From the NCBI GenBank assembly GCA_043554545.1, contig CP121337.1, forward strand, positions 3,906,001-3,970,000: 64,000 nucleotides of DNA. The letters run 5' to 3'. The notes beneath the pieces are model-generated. The model searched no databases. It was not told the origin of the DNA and saw only the letters and a list, made by a program, of their open reading frames with translations. This stretch comes from UBA7330 sp043554545 (GTDB lineage Bacteria; Bacteroidota; Bacteroidia; Cytophagales; Cyclobacteriaceae). Positions within the stretch are counted from its first letter, which is position 1; each line of letters begins with the position of its first letter. The position numbers and the translations under genes were made by a program. This document shows positions 8,519 through 18,270 of the stretch, in pieces.

Positions 8519-10288
8519 ATGCCTTTAACCTCATTTACAGAACCCTTAGGCGTACAACGTGCGGCTCATTTGCTTAGAAGAACCTGTTGTGGAGCTACCA
8601 AACAGCAAATTGATCAATTTGCTGCTTTAACGCCTCAACAAGCTATTGCTATCCTATTTGATCCTGCATTGCCAAACCCTGAAGAGCCAATCGACCCAAA
8701 TACCGGATTGCCTTGGATCGGTCTGGATTCCACTACTGATGTAGAAGATTATCCCTATGAAGGACTAGTACTCAGATGGCACATTGCCCAAATGATGAGT
8801 GCTGGTATTCCAGCTAATCAATCCCTTGCTTATGCCTTTAGGGAAAGATTGGTATTTTTCATGCATTCGCATTTTACCACTAAGCGCTCTGTAGTTAGAA
8901 ATCATCGATCACTCTACTATCAGATGGCCTTATTTAGGTTTTATGCCTTTGACAAAGAAGATACAGTTATTGCTCCTTTAGACCCCTTAGATCCGCCAAC
9001 TATCATCCCGCGCAACTTTAGTGAGTTGACAAAAAAAGTTTCAGTCGATAATGCCATGTTGGTTTTTCTGGATGGTAGATATAATGTAAAAGGAAGCCCT
9101 AATGAAAATTATGCCCGTGAATTGCTGGAATTGTATGCCATAGGTAAGGGACTGGAAGGATCTATTCCTCAACCAGCCTACCCTGGTGATTATACCTATT
9201 TCACGGAGGAAGATGTTCAGGCCGGTGCTAAAGTCTTTTCAGGATATGTAAATGATAATTCATTTAGTAATATTGATACAGATACCAATCTTCCAAGGGG
9301 CGTTGTCAGAGGAAATGCCGGTGTGGCTTCGGCACATGACAACACCACTAAAAATTTCAGTGAAAGATTGGGTAATGCTACGGTTACACCAGATCCTGCG
9401 CTTCTGCTAGGAAATGATCCTACCGAGGAAAGTTTACTTGATGAAATCGACCAGCTGATAGACCTGATCTATACTCAAGATGAAACCAGGCTATACACCT
9501 GCAGAAAGCTCTATCGGTTCTTTGTGTATCATGAGGTAAATACATCTATCCAATCTGCGATTATTCAGGATATGACAGATGTTTTTATCGCTAATAATTT
9601 TAAGATTCAACCGGTACTTGAAGCGCTATTTACTAGTAGAGAATTCTATGAAGGGATTCCAGGGTATTTGGACGACAGCTTTGGCAGCTTAATCAAATCA
9701 CCTCTGGATCTTGTCATCGGCTTCAATCGTAGTTTTGGCAAAACCATTCCTAACCCTGCATCTGACCTGCAAGGGTTTTACGATAAAGCCGGTGAAATGC
9801 TCGGTGATATTGGCAATCAAGGTATGGACTATTATGAGCCCTTCGAAGTAGCTGGATATGCTGCTTATCATCAATATCCCATCTACAATAGAAATTGGAT
9901 AACCACCAATTACCTAACCAGAAGATATAATTATATCAGAGAACTGGTAAGCAATGGTATCACAATGGAGCCTAACCAGGTAAACGCCCTTCAATTCGTA
10001 GTTGACAATTATGCTGCTGTTGCTGCAGACGCAAAGTCACTTGTCGTAGAACTAGCCAAATATTTTCTGCCAGTTTCTGGTGTCATCGCCTTTGATGATC
10101 CAAATAGCGAGATTACTAATGAGCGTCTTAATTATTTTCTTCAGGCGCTTTATGATGATGGAGATCCTGATCCGGATGCCGCCTGGATCGCCCGTTGGAA
10201 TAACGGAAGCCCACTCCCAGATGCAGGAGGGCAATTGCTGAATCTTTTTAATGCGATGTTACAATCGCCGGAATATCAATTGATGTAA
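8519..10288 (+). CDS. DUF1800 family protein
   Basis: 589 residues with the DUF1800 pattern: AAHLLRRTCCGATKQQIDQFAAL near the N-terminus, RERLVFFMHSHFTTKRSVV (about 112-130), a disordered acidic insert, SPNENYARELLELYAIGKG (about 198-216), FTEEDVQAGAKVFSGY (about 232-247) and SPLDLVIGFNRSFGK. The family is mostly helical, of unknown function, and is almost always encoded next to a DUF1501 gene, as here (4 bases downstream). No signal peptide is obvious from the chosen ATG, which is unusual if its partner is exported. A cytoplasmic or non-classical location cannot be excluded. First gene of a four-gene surface module. Confidence 0.88.
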   Translation: MPLTSFTEPLGVQRAAHLLRRTCCGATKQQIDQFAALTPQQAIAILFDPALPNPEEPIDPNTGLPWIGLDSTTDVEDYPYEGLVLRWHIAQMMSAGIPANQSLAYAFRERLVFFMHSHFTTKRSVVRNHRSLYYQMALFRFYAFDKEDTVIAPLDPLDPPTIIPRNFSELTKKVSVDNAMLVFLDGRYNVKGSPNENYARELLELYAIGKGLEGSIPQPAYPGDYTYFTEEDVQAGAKVFSGYVNDNSFSNIDTDTNLPRGVVRGNAGVASAHDNTTKNFSERLGNATVTPDPALLLGNDPTEESLLDEIDQLIDLIYTQDETRLYTCRKLYRFFVYHEVNTSIQSAIIQDMTDVFIANNFKIQPVLEALFTSREFYEGIPGYLDDSFGSLIKSPLDLVIGFNRSFGKTIPNPASDLQGFYDKAGEMLGDIGNQGMDYYEPFEVAGYAAYHQYPIYNRNWITTNYLTRRYNYIRELVSNGITMEPNQVNALQFVVDNYAAVAADAKSLVVELAKYFLPVSGVIAFDDPNSEITNERLNYFLQALYDDGDPDPDAAWIARWNNGSPLPDAGGQLLNLFNAMLQSPEYQLM

Positions 10289-10292
10289 GGTG

Positions 10293-11990
10293 ATGGATAG
10301 AAGAAAGTTTATAAAAAACATGGGTTTTGCTGCGGGTGCACCAATTGCTTTCCACGGCGTCCCGCTCAAGGTTTTGGGTGGCTACCAATCCATGCAAAGA
10401 TTAGCAGCTGCAAGTGATAATGATAAGGTTTTAATCATTCTCCAAATGCACGGTGGAAATGATGGTTTAAATACATTTATCCCTTTAGACAACTACAATC
10501 AGTATCATAACAGACGAGCCAATGTGGCCATCCCATATAAAGTTGGCAACAGAACATTAATCCCATTGGATAGCACAGTTCCCTCAGCTGATCAAATTGG
10601 CCTGCACCCTGACATGCAGGATTTTAAATACATGTATGATATTGGTCGGGCAGCCGTATTTCAAGGGGTTTCTTATGAAAAAAATAATGGTTCTCACTTT
10701 CGGGGCAGGGATATCTGGTTTATGGGAGGTGGAGCTGATGATTACTATTCAAGTGGATGGGTTGGAAGATACTTATCGAATATTTACCTTCCTGATACCT
10801 ATCCCGACAATTTTCCAAACGAAGGTATGCCAGATCCCCTGGCACTGGAAATGGGCAACGACGTTTCTTTGCTTTTTCATCAGGATGGTAATATCCCCAC
10901 TTCTCTCTCATTGGGAAGCAGTCCCGGTGGATTGGCGAACCTCATCGATCAATTAGAAGGTTTTGTAGATGAAGGTGTTGACCCAAGAGGATTACCCCCG
11001 GGTTTTCTTGATGGTTCTCCTTATGGGAAAGAAATGGACTGGATATTGGGTCTGGAGGATAAGTCTGAAACTTATATCAAAAGATTGGTAGAAATCTATG
11101 ATGCTGCATCGGCATCCTCGGTTTCCTATCCTGAAAACTATCCGTTTTTACCTGCCAGCTCAAGAAACCCATTAACCTCCCAGCTTCAACTAGTTGCCAG
11201 GCTTTTGGCTGGAGGATTGAAAACAAAGGTGTTTTTGTTAAAGATCGGTGGATTTGACACGCATGCGCAACAAGTGGTACAGGGTGAATCGACCATGGGT
11301 GGTCATGCTGCTTTACTCTATCACATTTCATCTGCGATGCGGGCTTTTAATGAAGACCTCAACCAGCGAGGTTTATCAGACAAAGTATTGACCATGTCAA
11401 TGTCTGAATTTGGGAGAAGGGTGGCATCTAACGGAAGTTACGGCACTGATCATGGCACTGGCGGACCAATTATGATGTGGGGTGCTGGCCTAAAAGGAGG
11501 TGTTTATGGAACAAACCCTGACCTATCACTGAACAATGTTTCCATGCAGTTTGACTACAGACAGATCTATGCCAACATCCTATATGAGTGGATGGGAGTA
11601 GATCAAACAACACTTACCGACGACATCTTTTTTGGTGACTATGTGGCAGGACCTAACCTTGTAAATGGCGGGAACTACACGCCCATGGACTTAATCAGCG
11701 ACGTCATAACTGGTGAAGATCGGATCAGGAAGGACTTTTACAGAATTGAAAATCTTTATCCCAATCCGGCTCATAATTATACACAGGTAGAATTATTTAT
11801 CAATGATATACAGGATATTAGATTCGAGCTTATTAACATTAAAGGTGCCGTTTTATCCTCCTTCCGGAGGAAATTACACCCAGGGAAACATACTGTCTCA
11901 CTGGTATTGGATCAATTTGCAAGAGGAATATATTTTGTCAAAGTCACATCAGAAAAACTGAATGAAACCAAGAAACTCATTATACAGTAA
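10293..11990 (+). CDS. DUF1501 family protein with Tat-like signal and T9SS sorting domain
   Basis: The start is the ATG at 10293 (a GTG sits one codon earlier). The N-terminus MDRRKFIKNMGFAAGAP carries a twin-arginine motif (RRKFIK) before a hydrophobic stretch. The body is DUF1501, related to the alkaline phosphatase/sulfatase fold: LQMHGGNDGLNTF (about 50-62), GGFDTHAQQ, SMSEFGRRVASN and the metal-site-like TDHGTGG. The last 80 residues (from about 485: IENLYPNPAHNYTQ to GIYFVKVTSEKLNETKKLIIQ) form a type A T9SS C-terminal domain. Together this predicts Tat export followed by T9SS delivery to the cell surface, an unusual combination. Activity is unknown. The gene overlaps the following barrel gene by 29 bases. 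Confidence 0.88.
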   Translation: MDRRKFIKNMGFAAGAPIAFHGVPLKVLGGYQSMQRLAAASDNDKVLIILQMHGGNDGLNTFIPLDNYNQYHNRRANVAIPYKVGNRTLIPLDSTVPSADQIGLHPDMQDFKYMYDIGRAAVFQGVSYEKNNGSHFRGRDIWFMGGGADDYYSSGWVGRYLSNIYLPDTYPDNFPNEGMPDPLALEMGNDVSLLFHQDGNIPTSLSLGSSPGGLANLIDQLEGFVDEGVDPRGLPPGFLDGSPYGKEMDWILGLEDKSETYIKRLVEIYDAASASSVSYPENYPFLPASSRNPLTSQLQLVARLLAGGLKTKVFLLKIGGFDTHAQQVVQGESTMGGHAALLYHISSAMRAFNEDLNQRGLSDKVLTMSMSEFGRRVASNGSYGTDHGTGGPIMMWGAGLKGGVYGTNPDLSLNNVSMQFDYRQIYANILYEWMGVDQTTLTDDIFFGDYVAGPNLVNGGNYTPMDLISDVITGEDRIRKDFYRIENLYPNPAHNYTQVELFINDIQDIRFELINIKGAVLSSFRRKLHPGKHTVSLVLDQFARGIYFVKVTSEKLNETKKLIIQ

Positions 11991-12834
11991 AGCATTTTCA
12001 TTGCTTCTGCTAGCAGTGATAGCTATTCCTGCGATCGCTCAAAAGAAACCCCCTGGAATTGGTGGTTATGCAGAGGAATTTCTCAAGACACAATGGTGGC
12101 TGGGAATCAAGGTTGGGATAAACTATACAGATCCGAATCCTATCACTCCTTACTCCTCTATTAGCACCATTGGATTTCCTGAGCAGGATCTTGATAAAAC
12201 CTATGAAGTTTTTAGTCTACCCGGAGCACAAGCTGGCCTCGACATTACTTTTTACCATCGTGGTTTTTCTTTTGGATTCCAACCCACCTACAAAAGGATT
12301 CGATATGCCTATGCGAATTATCGTTCCTGGCTGGGACCTTCGCTGGTAAATGCTTTTGACATGGAATACAAAATCGAACAACGAATTGACGCCGTAGATG
12401 TGCCACTGTCAATCAAATACGAAATCATACAATCCGGAAAGACCAGGCCTTTTGTAATGGCTGGGGGCTATTATGCTTTTATCACCAACGCAGAGAAAAA
12501 AGTGGACATTACCTATACAGATAATGCTGCTGGAAACAGCGGCCCAACAGCAGGCGGCTCTCAGATTCTTGGTGTCACCCAGCAATTTCAGAATTATGCC
12601 GGCATACTGGGTGGTGTAGGTGTAAGCCTGGATTATCTAAATATCAGAACAGTTTTAGAAGCTGTTTATTTACGTGGATTGACCGACATCACTAATAATG
12701 GTAATCGTTTTACTCAAACAGAATTAACTTCTATCGGGGATGTGAATGACGAATTGAAAATTGATAACATCAATATCTCTTTAAGTTTTGTTTTCCCGCT
12801 CAGGTTTATCGACAAGCAATTCCAGGCCTACTAA
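11962..12834 (+). CDS. Outer-membrane beta-barrel protein
   Basis: 290 residues. A signal peptide (KAFSLLLLAVIAIPAIAQ) ends near residue 27. Beyond it are alternating hydrophobic/polar strands with frequent aromatic residues: WWLGIKVGINYTDPN, AGLDITFYHRGFSFGFQPTYKRIRYAY, DVPLSIKYEI, PFVMAGGYYAF and a closing DNINISLSFVFPL. This is the pattern of PorT-like 8-strand outer-membrane barrels. The start overlaps the DUF1501 sorting domain by 29 bases, so the genes are translationally coupled and probably act together at the cell surface. Specific function is not recognisable. Confidence 0.75.
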   Translation: MKPRNSLYSKAFSLLLLAVIAIPAIAQKKPPGIGGYAEEFLKTQWWLGIKVGINYTDPNPITPYSSISTIGFPEQDLDKTYEVFSLPGAQAGLDITFYHRGFSFGFQPTYKRIRYAYANYRSWLGPSLVNAFDMEYKIEQRIDAVDVPLSIKYEIIQSGKTRPFVMAGGYYAFITNAEKKVDITYTDNAAGNSGPTAGGSQILGVTQQFQNYAGILGGVGVSLDYLNIRTVLEAVYLRGLTDITNNGNRFTQTELTSIGDVNDELKIDNINISLSFVFPLRFIDKQFQAY

Positions 12835-12835
12835 T

Positions 12836-14038
12836 ATGACTATGAGAAACGCAATATTCGTTTTATTGATCTTTCCACTACTACTTGCCTGTAGTGAAGA
12901 AGATCCCATTCCAACAACGGGTTTCTTCAAGATCTATGATGATGTTGAATCAGTCGTAGACTTCCATCCGCTAGACATGGTAAAAACTGAAACCGGGTAT
13001 ATCATATTGGCTGCAACTGAAATTGACCGAACAGATTTTTCTGGAATTCAGCTCCTCAAAGTCGATGAAACTGGAGAATTCGAGGCAGAATTCATTTTTG
13101 ACCCTGCCCCTGTTTTACCTACTGGTGACTTGATGGCTGTGAATGGACGTTACTATTTCTTTGGGATGGACCCACAAACCGTGCAGGTTCAGCTTATTTC
13201 CGTCAATGATAGTCTTGCCGACGAGCAAATAATTGATATTCCGTTAACCTACCCACTTGCAGCTTCTTTGTCATCTTCTGGAAATGAATTTCTAATCTTA
13301 AGTTATGATCCCTTCAATGCAGAAAGTCAAATATCGACTATTGGTACAGATGGAGGAATCAATTCAACGGCATCATATTCTATAGGTGCTGGAGAAGATG
13401 TGGAACAGACAATCCTAAATCATTATCTCAATCCCGGAGATCAACCACTTCCATTTTTTGTCGGTGAAACGCCTGGAGGTTCAGTCTTTTTCAATGGCTT
13501 TTATAATTATAGCATGTCATTGGTATTTAGTGATTTCGGGGGAACTCCTACCGGCGTTCTACAGGGACAAACAACAAACGGAGGCATCCAATATGCCATG
13601 CCACTTGTAGGAAATACTTTTGCTGTGGGAGGGTTTCAGTTTAATGACAACTTTATTGGAGCTGACGCCACCATATCAAGTACTGCCATAGCCTCAAGTG
13701 TCGACCTGTACATCCTGTACGGCAATGTCACCGAGTTTCGTTCATACACCCCAATGGACATTACTTCCTACGACATATCTGGCACTACGTATACCATCTT
13801 TACCGCCGAAACTGAGAACAGGCAGATTGGGCTGTATATATTCAATCAAGCTAGCGGCGAGCTGGCTGGCAAGCACAATATTGGCTACCTAAATCCATAT
13901 ACGCTAGCCTCTGTACGGGTGGAGCCTGACGAAGAAAATCATTTACTCATTTTAGGAACTACCTATGTCGCTAATCGCTTTCAGCGGATATACCTGAACC
14001 GAATACCGGAAGAGGAAGTAGCTACCTGGATCAGGTAA
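12836..14038 (+). CDS. Hypothetical lipoprotein, possible beta-propeller
   Basis: About 400 residues from the ATG at 12836 (an ATG at 12842 is equally possible); both come directly after the barrel gene's stop and lead into a lipobox (IFPLLLACSEE). The mature protein has repeated beta-rich units with phrases like FSGIQLLKVDETGEFEAEFIF, YYFFGMDPQTVQVQLISV and IGLYIFNQASGELAGKHNIGYL, which resemble propeller blades that read out accumulated data, but I recognise no named family. No catalytic motif is visible. Fourth gene of the DUF1800/DUF1501 module. An upstream in-frame start inside the barrel gene (12788) was rejected because it would bury the signal peptide. Confidence 0.7.
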   Translation: MTMRNAIFVLLIFPLLLACSEEDPIPTTGFFKIYDDVESVVDFHPLDMVKTETGYIILAATEIDRTDFSGIQLLKVDETGEFEAEFIFDPAPVLPTGDLMAVNGRYYFFGMDPQTVQVQLISVNDSLADEQIIDIPLTYPLAASLSSSGNEFLILSYDPFNAESQISTIGTDGGINSTASYSIGAGEDVEQTILNHYLNPGDQPLPFFVGETPGGSVFFNGFYNYSMSLVFSDFGGTPTGVLQGQTTNGGIQYAMPLVGNTFAVGGFQFNDNFIGADATISSTAIASSVDLYILYGNVTEFRSYTPMDITSYDISGTTYTIFTAETENRQIGLYIFNQASGELAGKHNIGYLNPYTLASVRVEPDEENHLLILGTTYVANRFQRIYLNRIPEEEVATWIR

Positions 14039-14088
14039 TAGCACCATAATTTCCAATATCTTTGATGCTCATCCGTCACTAATTTTAT

Positions 14089-15825
14089 ATGAGCAAACAA
14101 CGCGTGAGTATTGGCCACGTTTTTAAAACAATTGTCTGGCCAAGAAGAAAGATTATCGGAATTGGATTGGTACTGATTATCATCAGTAGACTTGCCAGCC
14201 TAGTTCTTCCAGGAGCCAGTAAATACCTCATCGATAATGTGATTTCGAATAGTGACCTGGAAATGCTAAAGATTCTGGTCATCGTTGTAATTAGCGCAGT
14301 GGTCGTTCAATCAATAACCTCATTTGCACTAACTCAAATTTTAAGCGTTGAGGCTCAACACCTGATCGCTAAGCTTAGGGTTAAAGTGCAAAAACATATC
14401 ATTTATTTACCCATACGATTTTTTGACAATAGTAAATCAGGCGAACTGGTTTCCAGGATAATGTCTGATGTAGAAGGGGTCAGAAATCTCGTCGGGACAG
14501 GGCTTGTTCAACTTTTCGGAGGAATTTTAACAGCTATTATTTCTTTGGTTTTACTTATCCAGATTAGTCCCTGGATGACACTTTATGTGCTAGTCCCGGT
14601 ATCCGTTTTTGGGGTCATTTCGCTAAAAGCATTTGGATACATCAGACCTATATTTAGAGAACGCGGAAAAATCAATGCAGAAGTGACGGGTAGGCTGACA
14701 GAAACCCTTGGGGGTATCCGCGTGATCAAAGGCTTCAATGCAGAAAAGCAGGAAGTAAACACATTTGAGGCTGGGGCTGAAAAACTGTTCTTAAATGTGA
14801 AGAAGAGCCTGGTGTCTACCAGCCTTGTAACAAGCTCAGCTACCTTTCTTTTAGGCCTTGCAAGTATTGGCATCATGGGAATTGGTGGATACATGATCAT
14901 TCAGGGCGAGTTGACGCTGGGAGAATTTTTAGCCTTTACCTTATATCTCGGATTCATGATCGCTCCTATTGTCCAGATGAGTAATATTGGTAGCCAATTG
15001 ACAGAAGCCTTTGCCGGGCTCGACCGTACGGAAGAGATCATGAATATGAAACCGGAGGATGATGGGTCCGTGAGAAATATCCAGACCAAAGAAATCGATG
15101 GACATGTGTCTTTCGACAATGTTTCTTTTGCTTATGATGAAGGCAAAGAGGTCATTCAAAATATTAGTTTCGAAGCCAAGCCAGGATCAGTAACTGCCTT
15201 GGTTGGCTCATCTGGCTCTGGCAAAACTACCATTGCAGGGTTGGTCGCTTCATTTCTGGTTCCAGATGATGGAAAGATTACCGTAGATGGAAAAGACCTT
15301 TCTAAAATTTCATTAGAAAGCTACAGAAGCCATCTGGGTGTTGTACTTCAGGATGATTTCCTGTTTGAAGGCAGCATCAGGCAGAATATATTGTTTCCAA
15401 AACCCAATGCTTCAGAAGAACAATTATTAGATGCCGCAAATGCAGCCCATGTGACGGAATTCACAGACCGATTCGAAGATGGCCTTGACACACTGATTGG
15501 AGAAAGAGGAGTTAAATTGTCCGGTGGACAAAAACAACGGATTGCCATTGCACGGGCGATTCTGGCAGATCCAAGAATTCTGATTTTGGATGAAGCAACC
15601 TCCAATTTAGATACTGAAAGTGAAAGTTATATTCAGGAAAGTCTCAATAGGCTGATGAAAGGTCGTACCTCGTTTGTAATTGCACACAGGTTAAGCACCA
15701 TTCGAAAAGCCGACCAGATTCTGGTCATTGAAAAAGGCAATATTGTAGAACGTGGTGATCACGATACCTTGTTGAAGAAAGAAGGCAGATATCATGATTT
15801 ATATACTTACCAGGCAAGGATATAG
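14089..15825 (+). CDS. ABC exporter, MsbA-like (fused membrane and ATPase domains)
   Basis: 578 residues. The membrane domain of six helices spans about residues 15-310 (SRLASLVLPGASKYLIDNVI, RFFDNSKSGELVSRIMSDVE, GRLTETLGGIRVIKGFNAEK), followed by an ATPase domain with Walker A GSSGSGKTT (about 373), Q-loop VVLQDDFLFEGSIRQNILF, signature LSGGQKQRIAIARAIL (about 477), Walker B ILILDEATSNLD and H-loop IAHRLSTI (about 530). A homodimeric type IV exporter of lipids, drugs or peptides; lipid A flipping (MsbA) is the most common assignment for single copies in Bacteroidota, but substrate cannot be fixed. It begins 50 bases after the lipoprotein gene and may be part of the same transcript. Confidence 0.9.
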   Translation: MSKQRVSIGHVFKTIVWPRRKIIGIGLVLIIISRLASLVLPGASKYLIDNVISNSDLEMLKILVIVVISAVVVQSITSFALTQILSVEAQHLIAKLRVKVQKHIIYLPIRFFDNSKSGELVSRIMSDVEGVRNLVGTGLVQLFGGILTAIISLVLLIQISPWMTLYVLVPVSVFGVISLKAFGYIRPIFRERGKINAEVTGRLTETLGGIRVIKGFNAEKQEVNTFEAGAEKLFLNVKKSLVSTSLVTSSATFLLGLASIGIMGIGGYMIIQGELTLGEFLAFTLYLGFMIAPIVQMSNIGSQLTEAFAGLDRTEEIMNMKPEDDGSVRNIQTKEIDGHVSFDNVSFAYDEGKEVIQNISFEAKPGSVTALVGSSGSGKTTIAGLVASFLVPDDGKITVDGKDLSKISLESYRSHLGVVLQDDFLFEGSIRQNILFPKPNASEEQLLDAANAAHVTEFTDRFEDGLDTLIGERGVKLSGGQKQRIAIARAILADPRILILDEATSNLDTESESYIQESLNRLMKGRTSFVIAHRLSTIRKADQILVIEKGNIVERGDHDTLLKKEGRYHDLYTYQARI

Positions 15826-15910
15826 TATTTCCGAATGGTGATGAATTATTACCTAATCATGAAATACAATTCGGATATATCACATCTGAAATTTTGCTTA
15901 CTTTGAGTTT

Positions 15911-17581
15911 ATGAAAAATATCATCTTCATTCCCTTTCTCATTTTTCTCATTGCCTGCCAAAATACAAATGCCCCGGAGACAAGAGAAATACCGGAAGAT
16001 ATTCAGGAATACCTAAATCAATACGAGCCCTATGAAATGGGCTTTGATGCTTCAGGATATAACAAAACTGACAAAACTATCCTCAAAAAACTGGTAGAGG
16101 CTGCCATGTATATAGATACGATCTATTGGTTGCAAACATCCAAATATGGAATGAATATCCGGGATAGCCTGGCCCAGGCTCCTTCCAGTCCTTTACGTAA
16201 CGCTTTATTGACCCTTGTGGAGCGGAATGGTGGGACATTCGAACATCTCAATGAATTTGAGTCTTTTTATGGAACTCAGGAATATTATGGCGGAGATGAG
16301 TTGTATCCGGAAGGAATGTCAGTAGATCAATTCGATGAATATTTAAAGACATTATCTCCTGAAGAGCAGGAGGAATTTATGTATCCATATACGGTAATCA
16401 AAGAAGATGGTCAAGGTGGCTATAAAGCTGTGCGATATCACGAGGAATATAAACAATACCTAACTCCAATTGTCACACTTTTAAACGAAGTCGCAGATCT
16501 CTCGGACAATAAATCCTTTTCAAAATTCCTTCGGCTCAAGGCAGAAGCCCTCACCACTGATAATTACTTTGACGCTGATGTGGCATGGATTGATATGGAA
16601 GACACCAAGTTTGACATCGTATTTGGTCCTTTTGAGACCTATTCAGATCGTATCAAAGGTGTAAAAGCCAAATATGAAGCCTATATAGAAGTAGTAGACC
16701 AGGAAGCCTCCGCAGACCTTGAAGTATATAAAAGCTATCTCCAAAAAATGGAGGAGAACCTTCCTATACCTGAAGTATACAAATCAGTAGTTGAAGGGCT
16801 GACGGCAAATTTTATTGTTGTGAAAGACATCATTCGAACCGGTGAGGGTGCTGTTGGATACCAGGCTGTAGCAACTAACCTTCCAAATGACCCGGAAGTA
16901 CATGCGAAAAAAGGAACGAAAAAAACCTTCTGGAAGAACATGTTTGAAGCCAGGTTCAATGCCATCATAAAGCCTGTGAGCGAACGACTTATCGAAGATT
17001 CCCAATTACAGTATCTTTCTGACGAGGGGTTTTTCATGTTTGTGCTGATGCATGAAATTTGCCATGCCATTGGCCCACGGGTCGTAAAAGTTGGTTCCCA
17101 AAAAGGAATGGCTGTTAATGCAGCTATTGGTCCGAATTATAGCCCGCTTGAAGAGACAAAAGCTGATGTGGTCGGCTTATATTCATTGGCTTTCCTAATG
17201 GATGAAGGAGTGGTAGATAGGGAACAAGCTAATTATTTCTATGTATCGTTTCTAGGCAGTCTATTTAGATCAGTACGTTTTGGATTGGAAGAAGCCCATG
17301 GAAAAGCTGCCGCTATCTCGCTCAATTACCTGGTGGAAAATGGAGGGATTAACTATAATGAAACTACCAATAAGTGGTCTGTTGATTTTGAGAATTTTGA
17401 AGAAGGCATCAAAAATCTGTCTGCCGAGCTGATGATCCTGGAGGGAGATGGAGATAATAAAAAAGTGGAAGTGTTTTTTGAAAAATGGACAAGGGAAACA
17501 CCACAAATAGCCCAAGCTTTTGAAACAGTAGAAGATATTGCAATCGATGTGCTGCCAGTGAGGTCCATTAAATGGGAATAA
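15911..17581 (+). CDS. Zinc metallopeptidase-like lipoprotein related to M49 (dipeptidyl peptidase III)
   Basis: 556 residues with a lipobox (FLIFLIAC) ending at Cys16. The fold-defining zinc motif is HEICH (His380, Glu381, His384) in MHEICHAIGPRVV, followed about 30 residues later by LEETKADVVGLYSL (Glu413/414), which would give the third zinc ligand. M49 dipeptidyl peptidase III enzymes instead have HEXXGH and EECRAE; this HEICHAIGP form belongs to the shorter Bacteroidota relatives usually annotated as M49-like. Also visible are the family-typical DNYFDADVAWIDM and FGPFETYSDRIKGVKAKYEAYI. Expected in the periplasm or on the outer membrane, trimming peptides. Peptidase activity is inferred, not shown. 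Confidence 0.78.
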   Translation: MKNIIFIPFLIFLIACQNTNAPETREIPEDIQEYLNQYEPYEMGFDASGYNKTDKTILKKLVEAAMYIDTIYWLQTSKYGMNIRDSLAQAPSSPLRNALLTLVERNGGTFEHLNEFESFYGTQEYYGGDELYPEGMSVDQFDEYLKTLSPEEQEEFMYPYTVIKEDGQGGYKAVRYHEEYKQYLTPIVTLLNEVADLSDNKSFSKFLRLKAEALTTDNYFDADVAWIDMEDTKFDIVFGPFETYSDRIKGVKAKYEAYIEVVDQEASADLEVYKSYLQKMEENLPIPEVYKSVVEGLTANFIVVKDIIRTGEGAVGYQAVATNLPNDPEVHAKKGTKKTFWKNMFEARFNAIIKPVSERLIEDSQLQYLSDEGFFMFVLMHEICHAIGPRVVKVGSQKGMAVNAAIGPNYSPLEETKADVVGLYSLAFLMDEGVVDREQANYFYVSFLGSLFRSVRFGLEEAHGKAAAISLNYLVENGGINYNETTNKWSVDFENFEEGIKNLSAELMILEGDGDNKKVEVFFEKWTRETPQIAQAFETVEDIAIDVLPVRSIKWE

Positions 17582-17736
17582 GACATATTTCAATTGGTAA
17601 CCAGCAACTTTATTTAGTCCTTCCAGAATTTCCGCTGAGATCTATACATAACCGTTGAACTCTGCTACGTGTTGCTCATGGCTCCCTGACTCCTATTTAT
17701 CATCAAGGCTTTACCAGTTTCGCTAGTTATTTATTC

Positions 17737-18210
17737 CTAACCATGGTCAACCTTATGAAAATGGCTATCCAAAACAGATTTTAGCTTTTCTGGCTCTGCA
17801 GAACCTACCAGCAATTTCTTAGTTCTATGTCCACTTCTATAATTGATCATCAATGCTTTAAAGCCATGTACATTATAAAGTGTCCCTTTCGGAGTAAAGT
17901 GAATACCCAACCCATAGTACCAGGGGGTTTTAATCACCTCACTGTGTATCAATTCATCTATTTTAAAATTAAATACGACAAGCCCAATCCCAAAGGTCAA
18001 TTTCAAAACAGTGCCATCAAATGATACCGTGAGTTTATAGAACAGGATACCGGTAAGAGAAAGTACCGCCATTAGCACGATAAATGGAATCAGTGGAATG
18101 GGGTTGTTCCCCCATTGAAACTGATAAGCCATGCCTAACAAAACAATGATCGGAAGAAAAACCCAGATCATTGCCCAACCAATTTGTGACTTTTGATACT
18201 TCATCAGCAT
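17737..18210 (-). CDS. Small two-helix membrane protein with PH-like domain
   Basis: 157 residues. Two hydrophobic segments (about 13-28, IWVFLPIIVLLGMAYQ, and 38-58) are followed by a beta-rich soluble part: LTVSFDGTVLKLTFGIGLVVFNFKIDEL, then a VIKTPWYYGLGIHFTPKGTLYNV loop and KKLLVGSAEPEKLKSVLDSHF. This architecture resembles bacterial membrane proteins with a PH-like (bPH) domain of unknown function. The 155 bases between its stop and the convergent peptidase gene hold nothing recognisable. No neighbour suggests a role. Confidence 0.65.
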   Translation of the reverse strand: MLMKYQKSQIGWAMIWVFLPIIVLLGMAYQFQWGNNPIPLIPFIVLMAVLSLTGILFYKLTVSFDGTVLKLTFGIGLVVFNFKIDELIHSEVIKTPWYYGLGIHFTPKGTLYNVHGFKALMINYRSGHRTKKLLVGSAEPEKLKSVLDSHFHKVDHG

Positions 18211-18270
18211 TCAATTCTAGAATAAAGTAATAAATACCTCATTACATAAGGAAGCAGCTACTGAAAATAT

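Noticed and set aside
12788..12835. Earlier start of the lipoprotein gene inside the barrel gene
   Set aside because: It would place 16 residues before the lipoprotein signal and give a 47-base overlap; the ATG right after the barrel stop fits the lipobox.
14583..15605. Several minus-strand open frames of 60-105 codons opposite the ABC exporter
   Set aside because: They mirror the conserved exporter frame, show no domain and have no promoter or conserved start.
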